In this document: one piece after another, positions 25,945-33,471 of the stretch
How the letters are laid out: each line of letters begins with the position of its first letter
Position numbering within the stretch: the stretch's first letter is position 1
Assembly (NCBI GenBank): GCA_963701385.1
Contig: CAVOZW010000001.1
Coordinates: 192,965 to 256,964, forward strand
DNA from: B30-G6 sp963701385
GTDB taxonomy: Bacteria > Desulfobacterota > Desulfobacteria > Desulfobacterales > B30-G6
Direction: 5' to 3'
Length of the DNA: 64,000 nucleotides
Notes under the pieces: generated by a model
What the model was told of the DNA's origin: nothing
Databases searched by the model: none
The model's input: the letters and a program-made list of their open reading frames with translations, nothing else
Translations under genes and position numbers: made by a program

Positions 25945-28900
25945 TCAGGCGTTAACATGATGCGCTATTTCTTTCAAGATGTATTTGGTCTGGGCCAAGA
26001 CACCGGTCTGCTGCCGATCGGAGAGCGCAACCGTCAATTTATGATCGGGGGTCAGTCGAAAGCGGTCTTTATTCGAAAGAATCAGATCCACAATGCCATG
26101 GGGATTGGCTTGGTGTCGGTCGGATATGTGAAGTACCAGCTGCTTGCCTGCCACATCGAGTTTCTTGACACCCGCTTTTACCGCCAAAATTTTGAGTACC
26201 ATTTTAAACAATAGATTCGAGACTTCTTCCGGCAGCTTACCATAACGATCGATGAGTTCATCCTTAATGGCCGAAATTTCATCCATATCGGCTATTCTAG
26301 ACATCCGCCGATAGGCTGAAAGTCGCTGATCGATGTCGGCGATATAGTCTTCTGGGATAAAGGCGGACATGGGAAGGTTAATTTCCGGCTCGAGGTCGTC
26401 CACTGGCTGTTCGCCCTTCAGCTCGGACACCGACTCTTCCATGAGTTTCAAAAACATGTCATAACCAACAGCCGCAATGTGGCCTGATTGCGATGCACCA
26501 AGAATGGTGCCCCCTCCCCTGATTTTCAGATCGCTCATGGCAATCTGAAACCCAGATCCCAGATCGCTGTGGTCCATCAATACTTTCAGACGCTTTAACG
26601 CATCGCGGGTAATGTAGCTCTCCGGGGGAATAAACAGATAGGCATAGGCACGCTCCTCCGCGCGACCTACGCGACCACGCAACTGGTACATCTGCGCCAA
26701 ACCGAAACGGTCGGCCCGGTTGATGAAAATCGTATTGGCTGAAGGGATGTCAAGTCCCGATTCGATAATGGTCGTGCACACGAGCATATCGATCTCTTTG
26801 TTGACAAATCGGAGCATGATCTTTTCCAGTTCTCGTTCCGGCATTTGACCATGGGCAATGTCCAGTCGAACGTCAGGGACAATGGCTTTCAAGCGCTCGG
26901 CCATTCTTTCAATACTGTTGATGCTGTTGTGGACAAAGAATATTTGCCCCCCCCTCTGAAGCTCTCTGGCAACGGCATCCTTGACGATACCGTCTGTAAA
27001 TTCGGATACATACGTTGTCACGGCGTGCCGGTATTCCGGTGGTGTTTCAATGAGATCGATATCCCGAATGCCAATCAGGGACATGTGCAGCGTTCGGGGT
27101 ATGGGTGTCGCCGTAAGGGCCAGCACATCAACGGTCGTTCGGATTTTTTTCAGGGTCTCCTTGTGTCGCACACCGAATCGGTGCTCTTCATCGACAACGA
27201 ACAGACCGAGATCTTTGAAGGCAACATCTTTCTGGAGTAAGCGATGGGTACCCACAACAATATCGATCTTGCCTTCCTTGGCATCGTTCACGATTTTTCG
27301 CTGCTCCGGTCGTGATCGGAATCGACTTAAACAGGCGATATTGACGGGGTAGTCTTTGAAGCGCTCGGAAAAGGTCGCAAAATGCTGCTCAGCCAAAACC
27401 GTCGTCGGAACCAGCACAGCCACCTGCTTGCCGTTGTAGACGGACACAAATGCCGCCCTCAGTGCCACCTCTGTCTTGCCGTAGCCCACGTCACCGCATA
27501 CGAGTCGATCCATAGGCACGGATTCGCCCATATCGTGCAGGACCGTTTCGATGACCTTCAGCTGGTCGGCGGTTTCTTCGTATGGAAATCCATTTTCAAA
27601 ATCCTGAAGCTCTCTTTCGACAGCGCGGTGGGAAAAACCTTGATGCACTTTTCTGGTAGCATAGATCCTCAGGAGTTCTTTGGCGATTTTGACGGTCGAT
27701 TTTTTCGCTTTTGTTTTTACACGATCCCAGGCTTTACCCCCCATCTTGTCCACGACGGGAACGACACCATCCACGCCCATGTATTTCTGGATCCGGTTCA
27801 TGCGGTCCACCGGCAGGTAAAGCCGGTCATCATCCCTATACATGATCAGCAGATAATCGTTGGTCGCGAATTCCACCGTCAATTTGATGAGTCCTTTGTA
27901 CTGGCCGATACCGTGTTCGTCGTGCACCACAAGATCGCCGATCTTCAGATCCTCGAAACGCAGCAGTTGCTTTTGGACACGAGATCTTCCTGCAGCCGTT
28001 CCTTTTCGGCGCGTACCGAATATTTCATTTGCCGTTATCAGGGCGATAGCGGCTTCAGGCCAAACAAATCCGGATGAGATTTCGCCCACACACAGGTACA
28101 CCGGTTTTTTTTGAAGATCGTTTGGTGCAGGTCTGGAGGGAAATGTTTCCCTGGACAAAACCTGAATAGGATACGCTAAAAGCATCGATTTCAATCGCTC
28201 TGCCTGTGATGAAAAAGCACACACAATCACCGTGAGATCACCCCTTTGCTGGTGCTCATCGATCCAGTTCACAAGTGGCGACAACGGTGCTTCCAGGGAT
28301 TGGGGATGTCTCAACGCCTCAATGAGTTCCGTGTTGTCATGAACCTGGAAATGATATTGAGACGCATTCGGCATGGCTTGCCCACCGTGGTCGATCATGG
28401 AAATGGCCTTAAACATCAGGGTCCTTGAGCGTGAAAAACCCGATTGTACCGCTCCCCAATCCAGGAAGGTCTTTTCGGGCGACACTGCAAAGCCCCCATC
28501 TGCCAGAACGGTCTCAAATTGCTTCTGAACATGGTTTTCGAATGCTTCGGCCTCCGCTTTTACCTGCTCATAGTCCGTCACGACAAAGCATGTTTCGCCA
28601 CCTGAATAATCGAACAGGGTTTCGAGATCAGAATCGATGAGCGCCATCAAATGATCCGATCCGGAAGACACACCTTCGTTCTTCAGGCGCTCGATCATTT
28701 TCCTGACTGTCGTGACAGGCGTGTTTAACCGCGAAGCCTCCTTTCTGATGCGACCGATCAGGCCAGGCAGGTGACGCCGGTCCAAGATGACCTCTTTGGC
28801 AGGAAGAAGAACCGCCTCCTGAACCTGTCTGATGGTTCGTTGACTCACGGGTGAATAAAATCTTAGAGACTCCACCAGGTCAGCGAACAATTCCATCCGC

Positions 28901-29472
28901 AGCGGCTGCGGATACAGGGGGGAATAAATGTCCAGAATACCGCCCCTGACACAGTAATCGCCCGGCTCTTCGACGATGGCGGCACGCTCATAGCCGCCGG
29001 CCTCCAGTTTTTCGATAAGCGCTTCCCGATCGATCTCTTCGCCGGCCATGACCAATTCTGCATAGCCGCACAGGGAAGCCCTGGGCAGTGTTTTTTTCAT
29101 CAATCCGTCAATGGTGGTCACGATGATGGAGGGGACGCCCTGATTCACCAGATTGTAGAGCACGCGGATACGATTTGCGGCTGTTTCGCTGTCCGAGGTG
29201 AGAAATTTATACGGCAGCAGGTTATAGGGTGGGAAATACTGCACAACCGCTGCTTCGGATCCGAGGAAAAACCGCAGTTCATCGCAAACCCGACGACCTT
29301 CTTTGGAAGACGCTACGATCACCACCATGGGTTCGTGATAGTGCTGAAAAAGCCTTGAAATCAGGTACGCTTTATCCGTTTTTTGCAGCCCGATGCAATC
29401 GATCCCTTCTTGGCTACCGGGCATGGATCTGATAAATTGCTCCAGGTAAATTTTCTCTTGATTTTGAGCCAT
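25945..29472 (-). CDS. mfd: Transcription-repair coupling factor Mfd
   Basis: A 1,175-residue SF2 translocase that removes stalled RNA polymerase and recruits UvrA. It has a UvrB-like N-terminal part, the CarD-like RNA polymerase-interacting domain (GDLVVHDEHGIGQYKGLIKL), then a RecG-like motor with GDVGYGKTEVALRAAF (motif I), DEEHRFGVRHKE (motif II), ALTATPIPRTLH (III) and QLRGRVGRAEERAYAY (VI), and a C-terminal TRCF domain. ATG 29472 is used; TTG 29478 would add two residues. It heads the minus-strand operon with the two SurA-type genes. Confidence 0.96.
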   Translation of the reverse strand: MAQNQEKIYLEQFIRSMPGSQEGIDCIGLQKTDKAYLISRLFQHYHEPMVVIVASSKEGRRVCDELRFFLGSEAAVVQYFPPYNLLPYKFLTSDSETAANRIRVLYNLVNQGVPSIIVTTIDGLMKKTLPRASLCGYAELVMAGEEIDREALIEKLEAGGYERAAIVEEPGDYCVRGGILDIYSPLYPQPLRMELFADLVESLRFYSPVSQRTIRQVQEAVLLPAKEVILDRRHLPGLIGRIRKEASRLNTPVTTVRKMIERLKNEGVSSGSDHLMALIDSDLETLFDYSGGETCFVVTDYEQVKAEAEAFENHVQKQFETVLADGGFAVSPEKTFLDWGAVQSGFSRSRTLMFKAISMIDHGGQAMPNASQYHFQVHDNTELIEALRHPQSLEAPLSPLVNWIDEHQQRGDLTVIVCAFSSQAERLKSMLLAYPIQVLSRETFPSRPAPNDLQKKPVYLCVGEISSGFVWPEAAIALITANEIFGTRRKGTAAGRSRVQKQLLRFEDLKIGDLVVHDEHGIGQYKGLIKLTVEFATNDYLLIMYRDDDRLYLPVDRMNRIQKYMGVDGVVPVVDKMGGKAWDRVKTKAKKSTVKIAKELLRIYATRKVHQGFSHRAVERELQDFENGFPYEETADQLKVIETVLHDMGESVPMDRLVCGDVGYGKTEVALRAAFVSVYNGKQVAVLVPTTVLAEQHFATFSERFKDYPVNIACLSRFRSRPEQRKIVNDAKEGKIDIVVGTHRLLQKDVAFKDLGLFVVDEEHRFGVRHKETLKKIRTTVDVLALTATPIPRTLHMSLIGIRDIDLIETPPEYRHAVTTYVSEFTDGIVKDAVARELQRGGQIFFVHNSINSIERMAERLKAIVPDVRLDIAHGQMPERELEKIMLRFVNKEIDMLVCTTIIESGLDIPSANTIFINRADRFGLAQMYQLRGRVGRAEERAYAYLFIPPESYITRDALKRLKVLMDHSDLGSGFQIAMSDLKIRGGGTILGASQSGHIAAVGYDMFLKLMEESVSELKGEQPVDDLEPEINLPMSAFIPEDYIADIDQRLSAYRRMSRIADMDEISAIKDELIDRYGKLPEEVSNLLFKMVLKILAVKAGVKKLDVAGKQLVLHISDRHQANPHGIVDLILSNKDRFRLTPDHKLTVALSDRQQTGVLAQTKYILKEIAHHVNA

Positions 29473-29508
29473 AAACAAAGTAGTGCAACCTATCTTTATT
29501 GGTTGATA

Positions 29509-29584
29509 GCCGACGTAGCTCAGCTGGTAGAGCAGCTGATTCGTAATCAGCAGGTCCGCGGTTCGAGTCCGCGCGTCGGCTCCA
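29509..29584 (+). tRNA. tRNA-Thr (anticodon CGT)
   Basis: 76 nt with an encoded CCA. Acceptor stem GCCGACG/CGTCGGC, D-arm GCTC-AGCTGGTAGA-GC, anticodon stem CTGAT/ATCAG around TTCGTAA, T-loop GTTCGAGTC. It is divergent from mfd and starts 30 bp beyond it. Confidence 0.95.
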
Positions 29585-29669
29585 TATTATTTCTGTACGT
29601 CCTTCAAGGATCCACCCTTCAAGATTAGCTGACTCGCAAATGTATGCCGCAAGTCATGAAAGCAAAATA

Positions 29670-29721
29670 TTGAAGAACCTCGCAGCAAGCTGCGAGGAAT
29701 GCGCTCGCTGTTGCGGTTCAA
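29670..29721 (+). repeat. Family C palindrome, copy 1
   Basis: Begins TTGAAGAACC, centres on CCTCGCAGC-AA-GCTGCGAGG and ends AATGCGCTCGCTGTTGCGGTTCAA. The right half is identical to the right half of the 68-bp palindrome at 55886. It lies between tRNA-Thr and the NlpC/P60 gene. Confidence 0.8.
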
Positions 29722-29791
29722 CCCCTGCTCTGTCACACGCCATTTTAAACGCCGTTTTTATATCCTTAATAGGCTCACCATGCAACGTAAA

Positions 29792-29852
29792 TAATGAATA
29801 ATCCCCTGGCGCTTTGCGATCTCGCCTCAAGGGCTCCTTACAGCAGCGCCGA
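29792..29852 (+). repeat. Family D repeat, copy 1
   Basis: About 60 bp sharing ATGAATNATCCCCTGGCG and the following CTTTGCGANCTCGCC with a second copy at 50721. The two copies diverge after CAGCGC. The copy opens a 109-codon frame with one hydrophobic helix, but that frame overlaps the NlpC gene and has no ribosome site, so no gene is called. The rest of 29585-30115 holds no supported gene; a GGAGACGGCACGTCTCC hairpin lies near 30018. Confidence 0.55.
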
Positions 29853-30115
29853 CCCTATGGTTATAGCGGTTGTCATAATAGGACCAGAATTGATTATTTT
29901 GTTAATATCTGTTATTTTATTTTTTACTTGCGCTTTATTGTTTGGCCTGGAAAGGGTAAAGTCAACTAGCACCCGTGAAACGGCTGGTTTGGATTTCCCC
30001 AAAATGGGGCCAAGAAAAAGGAGACGGCACGTCTCCGCAAGTTCAGGTTTTAAACCGCGTACCAAGCACGTGGTTTGTAAAACAATCAACCCAAAGCATC
30101 GTATTCTTGGAACCC

Positions 30116-30637
30116 GTGTGTAAAACCATCCGCCTCATCACCCTGATGTCCGGCATTGTCTGCTGCCTTTTCCTTGGCTGCGTACCTCTACAGCCGCTTA
30201 CATCCCTCCCCGCTCAACCAACACCTGAATCGGCCACGACAGACCTGGCCGATCCCAGCAAGAAACTCGATCTGCTATACCAACAGGTTGAAGCCTGGGA
30301 AGGGGTTCCCTATCGCCTGGGTGGACTCTCAAAAGAGGGCGTTGACTGCTCCGGATTTGTCTACCTAACCTACCTGAACCGATTTAAGACCCGGCTGCCG
30401 AGGAACGCCTACCGGCAATCTCAGGCCGGCAAATACGTTTTTCAACGTGACCTCAGTGCTGGTGACCTCGTTTTCTTCAGAATGGGGTATGCCACCGGAC
30501 ACGTCGGCATTTACCTCGAGAATGGTCTGTTTGCACATGCATCCAAGAGTGGCGGTGTGACAATTTCCCACCTGCAAAACGCCTACTGGTCAAAACGATA
30601 CTGGAAGGCTATTCGTATTAAAATTGACAGTTCCTAG
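30116..30637 (+). CDS. NlpC/P60 family cell-wall hydrolase lipoprotein
   Basis: About 173 residues. A short signal ends in LFLGC, a lipobox, so the mature protein is probably anchored to a membrane. After a Pro/Thr-rich linker the NlpC/P60 domain has the catalytic Cys in GVDCSGFV, His in GHVGIYL and a second polar His in FAHASKSGG. It would cut gamma-D-Glu-diamino acid links in peptidoglycan stem peptides. GTG 30116 is the chosen start; ATG 30146 gives only a very short signal. Neither has a clear ribosome site. Confidence 0.82.
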   Translation: MCKTIRLITLMSGIVCCLFLGCVPLQPLTSLPAQPTPESATTDLADPSKKLDLLYQQVEAWEGVPYRLGGLSKEGVDCSGFVYLTYLNRFKTRLPRNAYRQSQAGKYVFQRDLSAGDLVFFRMGYATGHVGIYLENGLFAHASKSGGVTISHLQNAYWSKRYWKAIRIKIDSS

Positions 30638-30690
30638 GTTTTGAGCTACCTTGGCCTGTACTTGGATTCGCCCTTTGGTTAAGGTAAGGC

Positions 30691-32610
30691 ATGAAAAAGA
30701 AAATACTGATCGTCGACGACAACCGGCTCCTGCGAAAATTTCTGTCAACCCATCTGGGAAAAGAAGGCCATTTTGTTCAAACGGCGGAAGATGGCTTTGC
30801 CGCCCTGGAATGTCTCTCCACATTTACACCCGACATCATGTTTATCGACCTTTTCATGCCCAAAATCGACGGCGAACGCCTGTGTCAGATCATACGATCC
30901 AGAAAGGCCTTGGCGGGCTGCTATGTCGTCATCCTGTCTGCTGGTATTGCGGAAACAGGCAAAGATTATACCAAAATAGGCGCCAATGCCTGTATTGCCA
31001 AAGGCTCTTTCAGCAGCATGGCAAAGAATGTCCTGACCGCGGTTCAGGAGTCCGACACGCCCACCAAAGGACAGGCCCAAAAACCGATTATCGGACTGGA
31101 TGCTGTCTACTCTCGTCAGTTGACCAAGGAGCTGATTTCCAAAAACCGCCATCTGGAAACGATTCTTGAAAGCATGGCCGAAGGATTTCTGGAAGTATTT
31201 TCCGAGCGGGTTGTGTTTGCAAACGAAGCTGCCGTGGATATGCTGAACACCAGCATGGAGGATTTGTTATACGCCTTTCCACCGGATCTCTTCAAAGGCA
31301 GGACCCGAAAACACATTGAGACCTTGATTTCAGAGGAAACGACCCCGGCATCGGATCAGGATACCACCTTCGATGTAAACAACCGCAAGGTTACCATAAA
31401 AAGTTATCCGGTCGAGGGCGAACCGGGCACCTGTATTATCATTCTCTCCGATGTCACCGAGCAGAAACAACTCGAGGAAAAACTCCAGCAAGCCAAAAAG
31501 ATGGAAGCCATCGGAACCCTCGCGGGAGGTGTCGCCCATGACTTTAACAACCTGTTGATGGGCATCCAGGGAAACATCTCCCTCATGCACCTGGATACAA
31601 AGGAAGGTGACCAGCATTTCGAAGAGATCAAAAGCATAGAAAGATGTGTTGAAAGTGCAGCAAGACTTACCCGGCAGCTTTTGGGTTTTGCCAGGGGCGG
31701 TAAATATGTCATCAAGGCCACCAGTTTGAATGATCTGATTGAGAAATTGACCAAGCTGTTCCAACGAACCCATAAAAACATTGCCTTTCACGAATCCTAT
31801 CAACCGGGTCTATGGGCAGTGGAGGTCGATCAAGGGCAGATTGAACAGGTGATGTTGAATCTCTATCTCAACGCCTGCCAGGCCATCGCCGAGAAAGGTG
31901 ATATCACGGTTAAAACCGAAAATGTGTTTCTCGACAAACACATTGCAACCTCATTCGAACTCGCATCCGGAAGATTTGTCAAGATATCCGTCATCGATAC
32001 CGGCGTCGGTATGGATGCCAAGGTCCGGCAAAGAATCTTCGAACCATTCTTCACCACCAAAGAGGTCGGTAAGGGTTCTGGAATGGGCCTGGCCTCCGCA
32101 TTCGGCATTATCAAGAACCACAACGGTATCATCGATTGCCAGAGCAAAAAAGGCAAGGGAAGCACCCTCAGCGTTTATTTGCCCGCCTCTTATCTCTCGG
32201 CCATAAAAGACAGCAAGGAAGACATGGCCCTCCTAAAAGGTTCCGAAACCGTACTACTCGTGGATGATGAAAGCATTATGCTCGAGGTGGGCAGGCGGCT
32301 GTTGAAAAAACTCGGCTACAGGGTTTTCATAGCCAGAAGCGGGAAATCGGCCTTGAAGATCTTTTCAGCCTGCCATGACGATATCGATCTCGTCATACTG
32401 GACATTGTCATGCCCAAAATGGGCGGCAAGGAGATCTATACCAAGATGAAACAAATTCAACCCGATCTTCATGTCCTGCTGGCAAGCGGCTACAGCATCG
32501 ATTGGCAGGCACGTAACATGATCGAGAATGGATGTCATGGTTTCATCCAAAAACCGTATAAATTGAATGAACTGTCTGGACTGATACGAAAAATTCTGGG
32601 GGATTCCTAA
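30691..32610 (+). CDS. Hybrid sensor histidine kinase with receivers at both ends
   Basis: A 639-residue cytosolic protein: receiver 1 (about 1-125; phosphoacceptor Asp in IMFIDLFMPK), a PAS-like linker (about 150-260), HisKA with His in LAGGVAHDFNNLLMGIQGN, HATPase (NLYLNACQAI, DTGVGMD, GKGSGMGLA) and a C-terminal receiver (VLLVDDESIML, Asp in LVILDIVMPKMGG). There is no membrane segment, so it senses an internal signal or takes phosphate from another kinase through receiver 1. No output regulator is adjacent. Confidence 0.9.
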   Translation: MKKKILIVDDNRLLRKFLSTHLGKEGHFVQTAEDGFAALECLSTFTPDIMFIDLFMPKIDGERLCQIIRSRKALAGCYVVILSAGIAETGKDYTKIGANACIAKGSFSSMAKNVLTAVQESDTPTKGQAQKPIIGLDAVYSRQLTKELISKNRHLETILESMAEGFLEVFSERVVFANEAAVDMLNTSMEDLLYAFPPDLFKGRTRKHIETLISEETTPASDQDTTFDVNNRKVTIKSYPVEGEPGTCIIILSDVTEQKQLEEKLQQAKKMEAIGTLAGGVAHDFNNLLMGIQGNISLMHLDTKEGDQHFEEIKSIERCVESAARLTRQLLGFARGGKYVIKATSLNDLIEKLTKLFQRTHKNIAFHESYQPGLWAVEVDQGQIEQVMLNLYLNACQAIAEKGDITVKTENVFLDKHIATSFELASGRFVKISVIDTGVGMDAKVRQRIFEPFFTTKEVGKGSGMGLASAFGIIKNHNGIIDCQSKKGKGSTLSVYLPASYLSAIKDSKEDMALLKGSETVLLVDDESIMLEVGRRLLKKLGYRVFIARSGKSALKIFSACHDDIDLVILDIVMPKMGGKEIYTKMKQIQPDLHVLLASGYSIDWQARNMIENGCHGFIQKPYKLNELSGLIRKILGDS

Positions 32611-32660
32611 GGCACGCCCCGGCTAACCTGAAAATTTCAAAAAATGTTCGGGCCCGGGTA
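32611..32660. repeat. Short motif shared with the 41.3-kb palindrome
   Basis: AATTTCAAAAAATGTTCGGGC matches 41298-41317 apart from two bases. Here the flanking arms (CCCCGG/CCCGGG) are imperfect. It lies directly after the kinase gene and could be a degenerate terminator. Confidence 0.35.
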
Positions 32661-32745
32661 TGGGCGAATGGTATCTGTCATCCCATATTACGCACAAAAT
32701 CGTCAGCCTTCCCACGCGTCCCAAGCTGCGGGGTTCTTCAATCCC

Positions 32746-32807
32746 CACGCGCTTAGGCACGTGGCATCTTCACAACCGTAACATGCAGGGCATGTTACGG
32801 AAAGCCG
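32746..32807 (+). repeat. Family A two-hairpin element, copy 1
   Basis: First hairpin CCACG-cgcttaggca-CGTGG, short linker CATCTTCACAA, then a perfect inverted repeat CCGTAACATGC-AGG-GCATGTTACGG (32776-32800). Near-identical copies lie at 36379 and 37385; the first hairpin alone is at 2303. All precede genes. Confidence 0.8.
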
Positions 32808-32840
32808 CCCTACTCGGCTTTAGATCGAAACGGGAACAGC

Positions 32841-32869
32841 TTGACAAATAGAAAATAAACGTATACAAT
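32841..32869 (+). promoter_or_regulatory. Sigma-70 promoter for the small-protein/ihfA unit
   Basis: TTGACA (32841-32846), 17-nt A-rich spacer, TACAAT (32864-32869). It is the best promoter match in the window. It lies 86 bp upstream of the small gene at 32955. Confidence 0.75.
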
Positions 32870-32954
32870 CTAAGCGGTTATAATGGTGGAACCCCGCGGG
32901 TAAACCCATGGTCCCATGAAAATCTAACCTGAACAGTCTTGGAGCGTTAGACGC

Positions 32955-33089
32955 ATGAAAGAACCCGAAGAAATTGAGATTCAAGCAGAAATGGAAGAAA
33001 TCAATAAAAACATCGACCGCATACTCCACAAGATCGAACATCTTGACCCCGGCAAGATGGATGATATCTCTCGGCATGAGGACGGGTAA
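32955..33089 (+). CDS. 44-residue acidic helical protein upstream of ihfA
   Basis: ATG 32955 to TAA 33089, with GGAGCG 8 nt before the start. The product is one amphipathic, mostly acidic helix (EEIEIQAEMEEINKNIDRILHKIEHL) and a short polar tail. It was not recognised. It shares the promoter at 32841 with ihfA and ends 79 bp before it. The good promoter, ribosome site and coding-like composition support a real small gene; coiled-coil dimerisation is likely. Confidence 0.6.
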   Translation: MKEPEEIEIQAEMEEINKNIDRILHKIEHLDPGKMDDISRHEDG

Positions 33090-33168
33090 GAATTAAAAAA
33101 AACCACTTGCGTTCAATGTGGGCCAACATCTCAATCGTGTAAGACATCGCTTCGTCACAGGAGGATCT

Positions 33169-33450
33169 ATGGTATTAACCAAAAGTGATATCGTTGTAAA
33201 AGTTCATGAGCTCGGTTTCACCAAGAAAGCAGCCGTTGACACGGTGGAATCGCTTTTGGAAATTATCAAGCATGCCCTGGCGAATGGAGATGATGTCCTT
33301 GTTTCAGGGTTTGGAAAATTTTGTGTCAAGAACAAAAGAGCGAGGCGCGGCAGAAACCCGGCCACGGGATCGGATCTGACCCTCAGGGAAAGAAAAGTCG
33401 TCACCTTTAAATGCTCCGGGAAATTACGAAACAGTATCAACACACAATAA
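33169..33450 (+). CDS. ihfA: Integration host factor alpha-type DNA-binding protein
   Basis: A 93-residue HU/IHF family protein that binds and sharply bends DNA. It has LTKSDIVVKVHELGFTKKAAVDTVESLLEII, the family line VLVSGFGKFCVKNKRARRGRNPATG with the intercalating Pro on the beta arm, and RKVVTFKCSGKLRNSIN at the end. AGGAGG sits just before ATG 33169. The alpha assignment rests on the RRGRNPxTG arm and general pattern; HU cannot be fully excluded. Confidence 0.88.
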   Translation: MVLTKSDIVVKVHELGFTKKAAVDTVESLLEIIKHALANGDDVLVSGFGKFCVKNKRARRGRNPATGSDLTLRERKVVTFKCSGKLRNSINTQ

Positions 33451-33471
33451 ATCCGTAAAACGGATTTATTG
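33445..33471. terminator. Bidirectional terminator between ihfA and acnA
   Basis: Perfect 12-bp stem CAATAAATCCGT / ACGGATTTATTG with a 3-nt loop. It contains the stop codons of both convergent genes. T-rich flanks occur on both sides. Confidence 0.7.

Noticed and set aside
29794..30123. 109-codon frame with a hydrophobic stretch
   Set aside because: Starts inside family D repeat, has no ribosome site and overlaps the NlpC/P60 gene start.
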